This document shows positions 36,919 through 45,185 of a stretch of DNA of 64,000 nucleotides, in pieces. Each line of letters opens with the position of its first letter. Position 1 is the first letter of the stretch. Below the pieces are notes generated by a model. It was not told the origin of the DNA and did not search any database. It saw only the letters and a list, made by a program, of their open reading frames with translations. Source of the stretch: Pseudoramibacter fermentans (GTDB lineage: Bacteria; Bacillota; Clostridia; Eubacteriales; Eubacteriaceae); assembly GCA_009493725.1 (NCBI GenBank), contig VOGB01000004.1, forward strand, positions 558,001-622,000, given 5' to 3'. A program made the position numbers and the translations under genes.

Positions 36919-36938
36919 CAAATTGTAAAGAAAAAGAC

Positions 36939-36967
36939 TTGACACATCGTGGAAAGATTTGTAAAAT
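36939..36967 (+). promoter_or_regulatory. Sigma-A promoter for ylxM-ffh-rpsP
   Basis: A perfect TTGACA (36939-36944) and TAAAAT (36962-36967) are 17 bases apart. It lies between ftsY and ylxM. Confidence 0.78.
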
Positions 36968-36991
36968 ATATAAGTCTTAGGAAAGAGGTCT

Positions 36992-37375
36992 ATGTCAAAA
37001 GAAGAGTCGATCCGGAAAAAATATCAAGAACAGTTGCTTTTTGATTTCTATGGAGAATTGCTTTCGTCAAAATTAAAATTGCCATTATCGTATTACTACA
37101 ACGATGATTATTCAGCGACTGAAATTGCTGAAATCGTGCAAATGACCAGACAAGGCGCATATGATGCCATTCGTAGAGGGCGTAACCAGCTGCAAAAATT
37201 TGAAAACAAACTCCATCTCGTAGAGCGGTTTGAAAAGACAAAAATATTAATCGCCAATATTGAAACAGAGTTGGACGAGTTGCAAACGGATGAGATGATC
37301 AAACAATCACCGGCAGCGATGAAGACGCTCAAAAAATTATCAAAAGAAATTGATGATTTTAAAGATGAATATTAG
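36992..37375 (+). CDS. ylxM: YlxM family helix-turn-helix protein (UPF0122)
   Basis: A 127-residue protein that nearly always precedes ffh in Firmicutes. The middle holds a sigma-70 region 4-like helix-turn-helix (SATEIAEIVQMTRQGAYDAI). Family work links YlxM to SRP assembly or stimulation of SRP GTPase activity rather than transcription. A GAAAGAGGT site lies before the ATG. Confidence 0.9.
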   Translation: MSKEESIRKKYQEQLLFDFYGELLSSKLKLPLSYYYNDDYSATEIAEIVQMTRQGAYDAIRRGRNQLQKFENKLHLVERFEKTKILIANIETELDELQTDEMIKQSPAAMKTLKKLSKEIDDFKDEY

Positions 37376-37386
37376 AGGAAATAATC

Positions 37387-38727
37387 ATGTTTGAAGGGTT
37401 AAGCGAAAAATTTCAGAATGTATTCGCCGGAATGCGAAAAAAAGGCAAGCTTGATGAATCTGACATCAAGGCTGCAAATAGAGAAATCAAGTTAGCTCTC
37501 CTAGAAGCAGATGTCAACTTTAAAGTGGTTAAGTCCTTTACCAAGTCAGTCAGTGAACGAGCAAAAGGCGAAGAAGTTCTTAAATCTTTAACACCAGGGC
37601 AGCAATATGTTAAAGTTGTTAATGAAGAAATGGTGAAGATGCTCGGCGGCGAAGATCAAAAGCTTGAGATTTCAAAAGATAAAATGAATATCTTTATGAT
37701 GATTGGTCTCCAAGGCGCTGGGAAAACAACCACTGCGGCAAAAATTGCCAATCTCTTGAGAAAAGAAGCTTCATTAAAGCCCTTACTTGTCGCGGCAGAC
37801 GTGTACAGACCCGCAGCGATTGAACAGTTAAAAGTTCTGGGAAAAGAACTAGATATACCTGTTTATTCAGATGAGACGAATCAGGATCCAGTTAAAATAG
37901 CGGAAGAAGCGAAGCAAATTGCAGAAGATAAGGGCTATAATTTAGTCATTATCGATACCGCCGGCAGATTACAGATTGACGAAACATTGATGCAGGAACT
38001 ATCTGATATTGATCAGGCTATTCAGCCGACAGAAAAATTGCTGGTTGTCGATGGGATGACAGGTCAGGAATCCGTAAATGTTTCAAAAACCTTTGATGAA
38101 AAACTGGGTATAACTGGTGTGGTCTTGACAAAACTTGATGGCGATACCAGAGGCGGCGCGGCACTGTCTGTCGCGTATACCACGCAAAAACCGATTGTCT
38201 TTATCGGAACTGGCGAAAAACTATCGGATATTGAGTCTTTTCATCCAGACCGAATGGCCTCCCGTATTTTGGGAATGGGCGATGTGCTTTCATTAATCGA
38301 TAAAGCACAGGGAATGGTTGATGAAGAAGAAGCAAGACTCATGGAACAAAAGATACGCAATGCATCTTTTGATCTCAACGACTTTCTTGATCAGCTCCAT
38401 CAGCTCCAAAAAATGGGCTCCATTTCAAGCCTGCTTGAGATGATGCCAGGTATGAATAAGAAAGCTCTGGCTGGCTTAGATATGGCAGCTACAGAAAAAC
38501 AAATGAGTAGAACCGAAGCCATTATTTTTTCGATGACGCCGGAAGAAAGAGAAAAACCGGATATCATCAATGGCAGCCGACGTAAACGGATTGCAAATGG
38601 CAGCGGAACCAGTGTTGCTGATGTTAACCGCTTGTTAAAGGGATTTGAACAAAGCAGGAAAATGATGAAACAGATGGGCAACATGGGGAAGAAAAAAAGA
38701 GGAAGAATGAAATTGCCGTTTATGTAA
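37387..38727 (+). CDS. ffh: Signal recognition particle protein Ffh
   Basis: A 446-residue GTPase that binds signal sequences together with 4.5S/6S SRP RNA (no SRP RNA gene is seen here). N and G domains have GLQGAGKTTTAAK, DVYRPAAIEQL, DTAGRLQID and TKLDGDTRGG. The methionine-rich M domain (about 300-446) ends in MGNMGKKKRGRMKLPFM. It is 11 bases after ylxM. Confidence 0.97.
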   Translation: MFEGLSEKFQNVFAGMRKKGKLDESDIKAANREIKLALLEADVNFKVVKSFTKSVSERAKGEEVLKSLTPGQQYVKVVNEEMVKMLGGEDQKLEISKDKMNIFMMIGLQGAGKTTTAAKIANLLRKEASLKPLLVAADVYRPAAIEQLKVLGKELDIPVYSDETNQDPVKIAEEAKQIAEDKGYNLVIIDTAGRLQIDETLMQELSDIDQAIQPTEKLLVVDGMTGQESVNVSKTFDEKLGITGVVLTKLDGDTRGGAALSVAYTTQKPIVFIGTGEKLSDIESFHPDRMASRILGMGDVLSLIDKAQGMVDEEEARLMEQKIRNASFDLNDFLDQLHQLQKMGSISSLLEMMPGMNKKALAGLDMAATEKQMSRTEAIIFSMTPEEREKPDIINGSRRKRIANGSGTSVADVNRLLKGFEQSRKMMKQMGNMGKKKRGRMKLPFM

Positions 38728-38778
38728 TAATAATATTATTACTGAACATAGAGATAGCAAAAATGAAAGGAGTCAAAA

Positions 38779-39024
38779 ATGGCAGTAAAAATCAGAATGA
38801 AACGGATGGGAAAGAAAAAGAGCCCATTTTATCGTTTAGTTGTTGCTGATATCAGAGCACCAAGAGATGGAAAGTTCATCGAAGAAGTCGGCTATTACAA
38901 TCCAACTGTCGAACCGCCTGTAATTAAAATTGACGGTGATGCGGTTAAAAAATGGATTTCAAATGGCGCTAAACCATCTGCTACAGTAAAGGCGCTTTTA
39001 CAAAAAGAAAACATCATCGACTAA
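38779..39024 (+). CDS. rpsP: 30S ribosomal protein S16
   Basis: An 81-residue ribosomal protein. MAVKIRMKRMGKKKSPFYR, VVADIRAPRDGK and EEVGYYNP are typical. AAAGGAG lies before the ATG. It begins the rpsP-khpA-rimM-trmD-rplS cluster. Confidence 0.97.
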   Translation: MAVKIRMKRMGKKKSPFYRLVVADIRAPRDGKFIEEVGYYNPTVEPPVIKIDGDAVKKWISNGAKPSATVKALLQKENIID

Positions 39025-39039
39025 TCAGGAGCACTTTTT

Positions 39040-39270
39040 ATGAAAGAACTGGTTGAGGTGATCGTTAAAGCACTCGTGGATGATCCCGATGCTGTAGAAG
39101 TGACTGAAAGTGAAAAGCATAATGAAATTATTCTTGAACTTCATGTTGCCGATCGCGATATGGGCCGAGTCATTGGTCGTCAAGGTCGGATTGCGAAAGC
39201 GATCCGTTCTGTCTTGAAGGCGATGGGAAGTAAAGAAAATAAACGCGTTATGCTGAATATTGTAGATTAA
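39040..39270 (+). CDS. khpA: KH domain RNA-binding protein KhpA
   Basis: A 76-residue protein made of one KH domain; the RNA-binding loop is GRQGRIAKAI. KhpA usually pairs with KhpB (Jag, not here) and acts in post-transcriptional control of cell division and elongation. It lies between rpsP and rimM as in other Firmicutes. Confidence 0.94.
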   Translation: MKELVEVIVKALVDDPDAVEVTESEKHNEIILELHVADRDMGRVIGRQGRIAKAIRSVLKAMGSKENKRVMLNIVD

Positions 39271-39283
39271 TAATTAATATCGA

Positions 39284-39314
39284 AGGATGATTCGTGCAAG
39301 CGAATCATTTTTTT
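39284..39314 (+). terminator. Terminator-like hairpin between khpA and rimM
   Basis: ATGATTCG (39287-39294) pairs with CGAATCAT (39301-39308) over a six-base loop, with seven T at the end. It lies 18 bases before the rimM start. No promoter is visible between it and rimM, so it may reduce rimM-trmD relative to rpsP-khpA. Confidence 0.75.
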
Positions 39315-39331
39315 ATATCTTGGGAAATCGA

Positions 39332-39850
39332 ATGAAACAATTATTAACAATTGGAAAAATAACAGGGGCTCACGGTATTCGAGGAGAGATGCGCGTCATG
39401 CCAATGTTGGACGTTACAGAGCAGTTTTTCTCATTTAAAACGGTTTATATTCAAAAAAAAGGGAATAAACCGCAGAAAATGAATGTACAAAACGTGAGAT
39501 TACATAAAAACATGGTGCTGCTCACATTGGAAGGTATTAAAAGTAGAAATGACGCGGAAGCATTAATCAACACAACGGTCTGCATCGATCGCAGCCAGGA
39601 TCAATTAGAAGAAGATGAAGTGTATATTGCTGATCTTATTGGTATTCGGGTTTTCGACAAAAAAAATAGTGAAATAGGAAAAATTACGGATGTGTTAACT
39701 AATACAGGATCAGTTGATACGCTTGAGATTCAGCTCAGGAATAAAGCGAAAAAAATTTATGTTCCTTTTAGAAAATGCTATTTTTATCAGTGGGATTTAG
39801 ATCAAGGAACGATGTTGGCCGATATTCCTGAAGAATTTTTTGATTTATAA
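39332..39850 (+). CDS. rimM: Ribosome maturation factor RimM
   Basis: A 172-residue 30S assembly factor that binds S19. TIGKITGAHGIRGEMRV opens the RimM domain and a PRC-barrel forms the C-terminal half (VYIADLIGIRVFDKK). The ATG at 39332 follows TTGGGAAA; the longer frame from 39287 is the terminator hairpin and is rejected. Confidence 0.95.
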   Translation: MKQLLTIGKITGAHGIRGEMRVMPMLDVTEQFFSFKTVYIQKKGNKPQKMNVQNVRLHKNMVLLTLEGIKSRNDAEALINTTVCIDRSQDQLEEDEVYIADLIGIRVFDKKNSEIGKITDVLTNTGSVDTLEIQLRNKAKKIYVPFRKCYFYQWDLDQGTMLADIPEEFFDL

Positions 39851-39856
39851 ATAGCT

Positions 39857-40552
39857 ATGATGGACTTATATTTTTTGACGTTATTCCCAGATATTATTAA
39901 TCAATACTTTTCTGAAAGTATTATGAAGCGCGCACTGGAAGATCATATTATACAGGTTCATGCAATTGATATTCGGGATTTTGCAAATAACAAGCACAAT
40001 CGCGTAGATGATTACCCTTATGGCGGCGGCGCTGGAATGGTCATGCAGGCGGCGCCAATCATAAGAGCTATTAAAAGCATTGAGGATTATCAGGAGATTC
40101 CAATTATTTTTTTGACGCCCTCAGGTACACCATTTAATACGGAAGAGTGTCAAAAATTAACCTTAAGGTTAAAAGAGCGCAAGCGCTTTATATTTTTATG
40201 CGGCCATTACGAAGGTGTTGATCAACGCGTCATCGATCGTTATGTAACTGACGAATATTCTATTGGCGACTACGTTTTAACTGGAGGTGAGCTTCCCGCT
40301 CTAGTTATGGCTGACAGCATTATCAGACACCTTCAAGGTGTCTTGGGAAACGATGAAAGTTTAACGGAGGAATCTTTTGAAAGTAATCTACTCGAATATC
40401 CGCAATACACGAGGCCGCAGCAAGTCGAGGATATGTCGGTGCCAAAGGTTTTACTTTCTGGGAATCACGCCCAGATAAAAAAATGGCGAAAAGCGAAATC
40501 ACTTGAGATTACGCAGAAAAAACGACCGGATTTATTAAAAAAAGAGAAATAG
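39857..40552 (+). CDS. trmD: tRNA (guanine(37)-N1)-methyltransferase TrmD (canonical copy)
   Basis: A 231-residue SPOUT enzyme that makes m1G37, which prevents +1 frameshifting. Motifs present are YGGGAGMVMQ, FLTPSGTPF, CGHYEGVDQRV, YSIGDYVLTGGELPAL and LLEYPQYTRP. It sits in the standard place between rimM and rplS. The start could be either of two adjacent ATGs and no clear ribosome binding site is seen, so it may be coupled to rimM. A second, fused TrmD lies at 54577-55785. Confidence 0.96.
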   Translation: MMDLYFLTLFPDIINQYFSESIMKRALEDHIIQVHAIDIRDFANNKHNRVDDYPYGGGAGMVMQAAPIIRAIKSIEDYQEIPIIFLTPSGTPFNTEECQKLTLRLKERKRFIFLCGHYEGVDQRVIDRYVTDEYSIGDYVLTGGELPALVMADSIIRHLQGVLGNDESLTEESFESNLLEYPQYTRPQQVEDMSVPKVLLSGNHAQIKKWRKAKSLEITQKKRPDLLKKEK

Positions 40553-40553
40553 C

Positions 40554-40582
40554 TTGCAATTCTGAATCGCTTCGATTAAAAT
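40554..40582 (+). promoter_or_regulatory. Promoter and leader for rplS
   Basis: TTGCAA (40554-40559) and TAAAAT (40577-40582) are 17 bases apart, just after trmD. The roughly 70-base leader that follows may hold an L19-type autoregulatory structure as known in Firmicutes, but I could not fold it convincingly. Confidence 0.58.
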
Positions 40583-40660
40583 TGGTAAGTACTGTCTTGA
40601 TGATCCGCTGGTATGGTTATACGAATGATCTTCAAATTTTCTACATAAAGGAGACAAGTT

Positions 40661-41002
40661 ATGGATTTACTTAAAAAAGTACAAGAAGACAATATGAAAA
40701 AAGAAGTCACACCATTTGAAGTGGGTGATACTGTTCGTGTTCATGTACGCGTTATCGAAGGAAAACGCGAAAGAATTCAGATGTTCGAAGGCGTTGTGCT
40801 GAAGAAACAGCACGGCGGCATTAACGAATCATTCACTGTTCGTAAATTATCATCTGGAATTGGCGTAGAAAGAACTTTCCCGGTACATTCTCCAAAGGTT
40901 GCTCAAATCGATGTTGTGCGCCGTGGTAAGGTCAGAAGAGCAAAATTAAATTATCTTCGCGATCGCGTTGGTAAAGCCGCAAGAGTTAAAAGCAGAGACT
41001 AA
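40661..41002 (+). CDS. rplS: 50S ribosomal protein L19
   Basis: A 113-residue ribosomal protein at the interface of the two subunits. VHVRVIEGKRERIQMFEGVV and RKLSSGIGVERTFPVHSP are diagnostic. AAAGGAG precedes the ATG. A terminator follows. Confidence 0.97.
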   Translation: MDLLKKVQEDNMKKEVTPFEVGDTVRVHVRVIEGKRERIQMFEGVVLKKQHGGINESFTVRKLSSGIGVERTFPVHSPKVAQIDVVRRGKVRRAKLNYLRDRVGKAARVKSRD

Positions 41003-41015
41003 TACATTTAATCAT

Positions 41016-41041
41016 AAGGGTCCTTTATGGGCCCTTGTTTT
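41016..41041 (+). terminator. Terminator after rplS
   Basis: AAGGGTCC (41016-41023) pairs with GGGCCCTT (41029-41036), one G-U pair, followed by GTTTT. Confidence 0.75.
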
Positions 41042-41066
41042 GTATGCGATATTTTAGGAGTACAAT

Positions 41067-41606
41067 ATGTCGAAAAAACGAAAAGAAAACGAGGAAGAAT
41101 CGGCAAGTATTAAGGATTGGATTATTTCTATTTTAATTGCAGTTGGTATCGCAATCGTGATTAAGATGTTCTTCTTTGATTTCGTAGTCGTACAAGGACC
41201 TTCAATGCAGCCGACATTACATCAAGGGCAGCGCCTTGTTATTAATAAAATCGAGTATCGGGTAGGCGAGCCTGATTATGGCGACATTGTCGTGTTGAGA
41301 TTTTCTCCTGGAGTGGATTACGTCAAGCGCGTCATCGCAAAAGGCGGTGACACCATCGAAATCAAAAATATGAAAGTTTACCGCAACGGAAAACTTTTGA
41401 AAGAGTCTTATATCAGTCAAGAACCCTACGGTGATTATCCAAAGACGACCGTTCCAAAGGGAAAATATTTTGTCATGGGTGATAACCGCGCAAATAGTTC
41501 GGACAGCAGATTCACATCCTTAGGGTTCGTAGATAGTAAAGACATGATCGGTCACGTAGTATTTAGGTTTTGGCCCTTTAATAAATGGGGAACAATAGGT
41601 AATTAA
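41067..41606 (+). CDS. lepB: Signal peptidase I
   Basis: A 179-residue membrane serine protease that removes signal peptides. One N-terminal membrane helix (about 17-36) anchors it; the catalytic dyad is Ser46 (GPSMQPT) and Lys87 (DYVKRVI), and MGDNRANSSDSR is the C-terminal conserved box. The short Gram-positive form is expected. rbgA begins two bases after its stop. Confidence 0.96.
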   Translation: MSKKRKENEEESASIKDWIISILIAVGIAIVIKMFFFDFVVVQGPSMQPTLHQGQRLVINKIEYRVGEPDYGDIVVLRFSPGVDYVKRVIAKGGDTIEIKNMKVYRNGKLLKESYISQEPYGDYPKTTVPKGKYFVMGDNRANSSDSRFTSLGFVDSKDMIGHVVFRFWPFNKWGTIGN

Positions 41607-41608
41607 CA

Positions 41609-42451
41609 ATGGCAACAACATCGAAGCAGCTGCAGTGGTATCCGGGGCATATGGCCAAGGCAACGCGCCAGATCAAAGAAAAATTAAAACTAGTCGACAC
41701 GATTATCGAAATATTAGACGCACGTGTCCCTGTCGCAAGTCGCAATCCGGATATTGCACAGCTGCTTAAGAAACGAAAAAAAACACATATCATTTTATTA
41801 AACAAATCTGATTTGGCCGATCCGAAAAGAACTAAACAATGGATCAGCGCAATTAAAAAAGAAACGACAGCTCAGCATGTGATGGCATTTACGGCTTATA
41901 ACCGAGGTGATCGATCAAAGCTAATGAGCGTGCTGCAGCAAGGCGAATCAAAAAAATGCTTAATCTGCGGCATCCCTAATGTTGGGAAAAGTGCCATTAT
42001 CAATACATTGGCAAATAAAAAAAAGGCAGTTACGGGGAATAAACCTGGCGTCACCAAAGGACAGCAGTGGATTCAAACTGAAGAAAAAATCATGCTGTTA
42101 GATACACCGGGTATTTTGTGGCCCAAATTTGATTCAGAACGTATTGGAAACGAGCTGGCATGGATTGGTGCGATAAAAGATACGATTTTCGAAAAAGAAA
42201 ATCTCGCTGGTGAGCTCATAAAATTTATGATGCAGTATTATCCGGACCGCATTCAAGATCGGTATCAACTTGAAGATATTTCGGGGAAAAAACCTTGGGA
42301 AATTTTTGATATGATCTGTGAAGAAAAAAAACTGCTTGTGCGGGGCGGTGAGTACGATTATGGCCGTGCTTCAAATATGCTTTTGACAGACATAAAAAAT
42401 GGAAAATTCGGAAGAATTACAATTGACATGCCAGAGAGCGAGACCGAGTAA
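41609..42451 (+). CDS. rbgA: Ribosome biogenesis GTPase RbgA (YlqF)
   Basis: A 280-residue circularly permuted GTPase for late 50S assembly. The motif order is permuted: G4 (LLNKSDLAD) comes before G1 (GIPNVGKSAIIN) and G3 (LLDTPGIL). The N-terminal WYPGHMAKA is characteristic. The position between lepB and rnhB is conserved in Firmicutes. Confidence 0.95.
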   Translation: MATTSKQLQWYPGHMAKATRQIKEKLKLVDTIIEILDARVPVASRNPDIAQLLKKRKKTHIILLNKSDLADPKRTKQWISAIKKETTAQHVMAFTAYNRGDRSKLMSVLQQGESKKCLICGIPNVGKSAIINTLANKKKAVTGNKPGVTKGQQWIQTEEKIMLLDTPGILWPKFDSERIGNELAWIGAIKDTIFEKENLAGELIKFMMQYYPDRIQDRYQLEDISGKKPWEIFDMICEEKKLLVRGGEYDYGRASNMLLTDIKNGKFGRITIDMPESETE

Positions 42452-42455
42452 AATC

Positions 42456-43247
42456 ATGATGCAACATTTTGATCAAATGCAGCTTTCTAAAATGACCATT
42501 AAAGAAATCGACCATTGGATTAGTCAAATTTCAGAAAATGAGCTGTCTCAAATTTTAACATGTCTGGAAAAAGACCCAAGAAAAGGCGTGCAGGCACTTG
42601 TGAAGAAAAAGAGAAGACAAGTGCAGAGAACAATTGCCAATCTCGAAAAAATTCATCAGAAAAAGCAACTTGAAGATGAGTTAATGTCTCAAGGCTTTCA
42701 GTTTATTGCGGGCATTGATGAAGTTGGACGAGGCCCTCTGGCGGGACCGGTCGTTGCAGCAGCAGTCATTATGCCAAAAGAGTCGTGTATATTGGGGATG
42801 GAGGATTCAAAAAAACTTTCGGAAAAAACGAGAGAAAAGCTCAACCTGAAAATAAGAAAAGAAGCAATTGCCATTGGAATCGGGCAGGTTGAACCACAAA
42901 TAATCGATCAAATCAATATACTAGAAGCGACAAAATTAGCAATGAACAATGCCGTTGAACAACTTCATCCCAGCCCTGATTTGTTATTAATCGATGCGGT
43001 TCAATTGCCTTCAGATATTCCGGTTAAAGCCATGATACATGGAGATGAAAGATGTTATTCAATCGGTGCGGCAAGTATCGTGGCAAAAGTTTATCGTGAC
43101 AATTTGATGAAAGAATACGCAAAACAATTTCCTCAATATGGATTTGAAAGCAATAAAGGATATGGCTCGGCGGAACATATAGCCGCTATTCGCCGATTTG
43201 GCGCAACGCCGATTCACAGAAAAACTTTTATTAAAAATTTTGTGTAG
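42456..43247 (+). CDS. rnhB: Ribonuclease HII
   Basis: A 263-residue enzyme that removes ribonucleotides from DNA-RNA hybrids. The catalytic block is GIDEVGRGPLAGPVVAAAV, followed by EDSKKLSEKTREKL and GDERCYSIGAASIVAKV. About 85 residues precede the catalytic domain, as in Bacillus RNase HII. The start is taken at the double ATG four bases after rbgA; the frame is also open upstream inside rbgA. The last base of its stop abuts the yraN start. Confidence 0.94.
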   Translation: MMQHFDQMQLSKMTIKEIDHWISQISENELSQILTCLEKDPRKGVQALVKKKRRQVQRTIANLEKIHQKKQLEDELMSQGFQFIAGIDEVGRGPLAGPVVAAAVIMPKESCILGMEDSKKLSEKTREKLNLKIRKEAIAIGIGQVEPQIIDQINILEATKLAMNNAVEQLHPSPDLLLIDAVQLPSDIPVKAMIHGDERCYSIGAASIVAKVYRDNLMKEYAKQFPQYGFESNKGYGSAEHIAAIRRFGATPIHRKTFIKNFV

Positions 43248-43634
43248 ATGGACAAAAAATTAAATCGCAAAAAAGGAAATTGGGCTGAAGATGTAGCTGC
43301 ATTTTACTTGGAAAAATACAAAAATCATCAAATCGTTGCGAGAAATTATTCTGATAAAACCGGCGAGATTGATATTATTTCAAAAATTGACCAGATGTAC
43401 GTTTTTACAGAGGTTAAATACAGAGCGAATATGCATCATGGCACTCCCGGACAAGCTGTAAATTTTAGAAAACAAGAACATATTATTAGAACGGCCATTT
43501 TATATTTACAAAAAAGAAGAGTAATAAATCCGAGAATCCGTTTTGATGTCGTAGAAGTCGTTGGAACGAATAAAGAAAATGTGAGAGTGCGGCATATTGA
43601 AAATGCATTCACTTCATATGGATATTATCTATAG
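43248..43634 (+). CDS. yraN: YraN family endonuclease-like protein (UPF0102)
   Basis: A 128-residue protein with the PD-(D/E)xK nuclease-like core: GNWAEDVAAFYLEK, GEIDIISK and VFTEVKYR supply the acidic and Lys residues. Its role is undefined; a link to recombination or DNA uptake is only suggested by the fold. It starts directly at the rnhB stop codon. Confidence 0.9.
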   Translation: MDKKLNRKKGNWAEDVAAFYLEKYKNHQIVARNYSDKTGEIDIISKIDQMYVFTEVKYRANMHHGTPGQAVNFRKQEHIIRTAILYLQKRRVINPRIRFDVVEVVGTNKENVRVRHIENAFTSYGYYL

Positions 43635-43655
43635 TGAAATAATTATAAAGAAATC

Positions 43656-43684
43656 TTGACAAAAGAATTGCAGAGCGTTATTAT
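43656..43684 (+). promoter_or_regulatory. Sigma-A promoter for the metK riboswitch transcript
   Basis: TTGACA (43656-43661) and TATTAT (43679-43684) are 17 bases apart, about 15 bases before the riboswitch begins. Confidence 0.84.
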
Positions 43685-43704
43685 GAACACCGCAATTGAA
43701 AAAT

Positions 43705-43833
43705 AACCTATCTAGAGCGGCGGAGGGAAAGGCCCAATGAAGCCCGGCAACCAGCAAAAGTATGGTGCTAATACCTTCAGGAAACTGAATGATGGGATGA
43801 AAGAATCCCACTCGTTACAAAGTGGGATTTTTT
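43705..43833 (+). promoter_or_regulatory. SAM-I (S-box) riboswitch controlling metK
   Basis: The aptamer spans about 43705-43798. The conserved S-box core TCTAGAGCGGCGGAGGGA, then GGCCCAATGAAGCCCGGCAACC, is followed by GGTGCTAATACCTTC. P1 is CCTATC (43707-43712) with GATGGG (43791-43796). The 3' strand of P1 (TGGGAT) can also pair with ATCCCA of the terminator, giving the antiterminator. High SAM should stabilise P1, free the terminator and reduce metK, which makes SAM: direct product feedback. Confidence 0.95.
43804..43833 (+). terminator. Riboswitch terminator before metK
   Basis: AATCCCACT (43804-43812) pairs with AGTGGGATT (43821-43829), followed by T to 43833. It is the expression platform of the SAM riboswitch. 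Confidence 0.92.
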
Positions 43834-43858
43834 AATATAATATACAAAAGGAGATACT

Positions 43859-45025
43859 ATGAAAAGATTATTTACTTCTGAATCAGTGACAGAAGGACAT
43901 CCTGACAAAATCTGCGATCAAATTTCAGACGCTGTTTTAGACGCGATCATGGAAAAGGATCCTATGGGACGTGTAGCTTGTGAAACATCTGTTGCGACTG
44001 GTTTAGTTTTGGTGACTGGCGAAATTACAACGAACTGCTACATTGATATCCCGAAAATTGCTAGAGAAACCATTCGAGAAATTGGTTACGATCGCGCAAA
44101 ATATGGTTTTGACTGCGATACCTGCGCGGTCTTAACATCAATCGATGAACAGTCAAGCGACATCGCAATGGGCGTTGATGAATCTCTTGAATCAAAAGAA
44201 GGCGGAGATATGAACACCGGTGCAGGCGACCAAGGTATGATGTTTGGTTTCGCGTGCGATGAAACGCCAGAACTGATGCCGATGCCAATTTCGTTGGCAC
44301 ATAAGTTGACAAAACAGTTAGCAAAGGTCAGAAAGAGCGGGCAGCTCGACTATTTGCGCCCAGATGGGAAATCGCAGGTGACTGTCGAATACGACGGCAA
44401 CACACCGGTTAGAGTAGATACGGTTGTGATCTCTACGCAGCACAGCGCAGAAGTCGATTCGAAGACAATTCGCCACGATGTGATCGAATATGTCATCAAA
44501 CCTGTCATCGATGCTGATATGATGGATGACGATACGAAAATTTTTGTCAATCCGACTGGAAGATTTGTAATCGGTGGTCCTCAAGGAGACGCTGGATTAA
44601 CCGGAAGAAAAATCATCGTCGATACCTATGGTGGTGTAGGCCGTCATGGCGGCGGCGCATTCTCCGGAAAAGATCCGACAAAGGTTGACCGTTCCGCAGC
44701 CTATGCAGCGAGATGGATTGCGAAAAATATCGTTGCAGCAAAATTAGCTAAACGCTGCGAAGTACAGCTTGCATATGCGATTGGGGTTGCTAAACCAGTT
44801 TCCATTTTCGTAGATACTTTTGGTACAGGTGCTGTAACAGATGATAAAATCGTCGAATTAATCGAAGAAAATGTTGACCTGAGACCGGATGCAATCATTA
44901 AAAATTTAGATCTTAGAAGACCAATTTACAAACAAACAGCTGCCTATGGTCACTTCGGCAGAGATGACTTGAATCTACCGTGGGAACAGTTAACATTAGT
45001 TGATACCTTTAAGCAAGCGCTTTAA
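43859..45025 (+). CDS. metK: S-adenosylmethionine synthetase
   Basis: A 388-residue enzyme that makes SAM from methionine and ATP. SESVTEGHPDKICDQISDAVLD, GAGDQGMMFGFA (hexapeptide-type ATP motif) and GGGAFSGKDPTKVDRS (the P-loop-like motif) are intact. Its product feeds TrmD, RlmN-type and radical SAM enzymes. It is a single-gene unit ended by a strong terminator. Confidence 0.97.
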   Translation: MKRLFTSESVTEGHPDKICDQISDAVLDAIMEKDPMGRVACETSVATGLVLVTGEITTNCYIDIPKIARETIREIGYDRAKYGFDCDTCAVLTSIDEQSSDIAMGVDESLESKEGGDMNTGAGDQGMMFGFACDETPELMPMPISLAHKLTKQLAKVRKSGQLDYLRPDGKSQVTVEYDGNTPVRVDTVVISTQHSAEVDSKTIRHDVIEYVIKPVIDADMMDDDTKIFVNPTGRFVIGGPQGDAGLTGRKIIVDTYGGVGRHGGGAFSGKDPTKVDRSAAYAARWIAKNIVAAKLAKRCEVQLAYAIGVAKPVSIFVDTFGTGAVTDDKIVELIEENVDLRPDAIIKNLDLRRPIYKQTAAYGHFGRDDLNLPWEQLTLVDTFKQAL

Positions 45026-45036
45026 TGCGGACACTT

Positions 45037-45068
45037 GAGACACGTTAGTTAGACGTGTCTCTTTTTTT
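45037..45068 (+). terminator. Terminator after metK
   Basis: GAGACACGT (45037-45045) pairs with ACGTGTCTC (45053-45061), followed by seven T. Confidence 0.92.
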
Positions 45069-45086
45069 AAAGAACGCTGAAATAAT

Positions 45087-45115
45087 TTGTATATTATGAA
45101 TTCTTGAGTTATACT
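45087..45115 (+). promoter_or_regulatory. Promoter for ftsE-ftsX
   Basis: TTGTAT (45087-45092) and TATACT (45110-45115) are 17 bases apart, about 70 bases before ftsE. Confidence 0.58.
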
Positions 45116-45185
45116 AAACTAGAAAAATTAAGCATTCGCATTGTAAAAGCGAGTTTTAAATCGATTGATATAGAAAGAGTACACT

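Noticed and set aside
40583..40660. L19 leader RNA structure before rplS
   Set aside because: The position fits, but I could not find convincing stems by eye, so it is only mentioned with the promoter. A covariance search with the L19 leader model would decide it.
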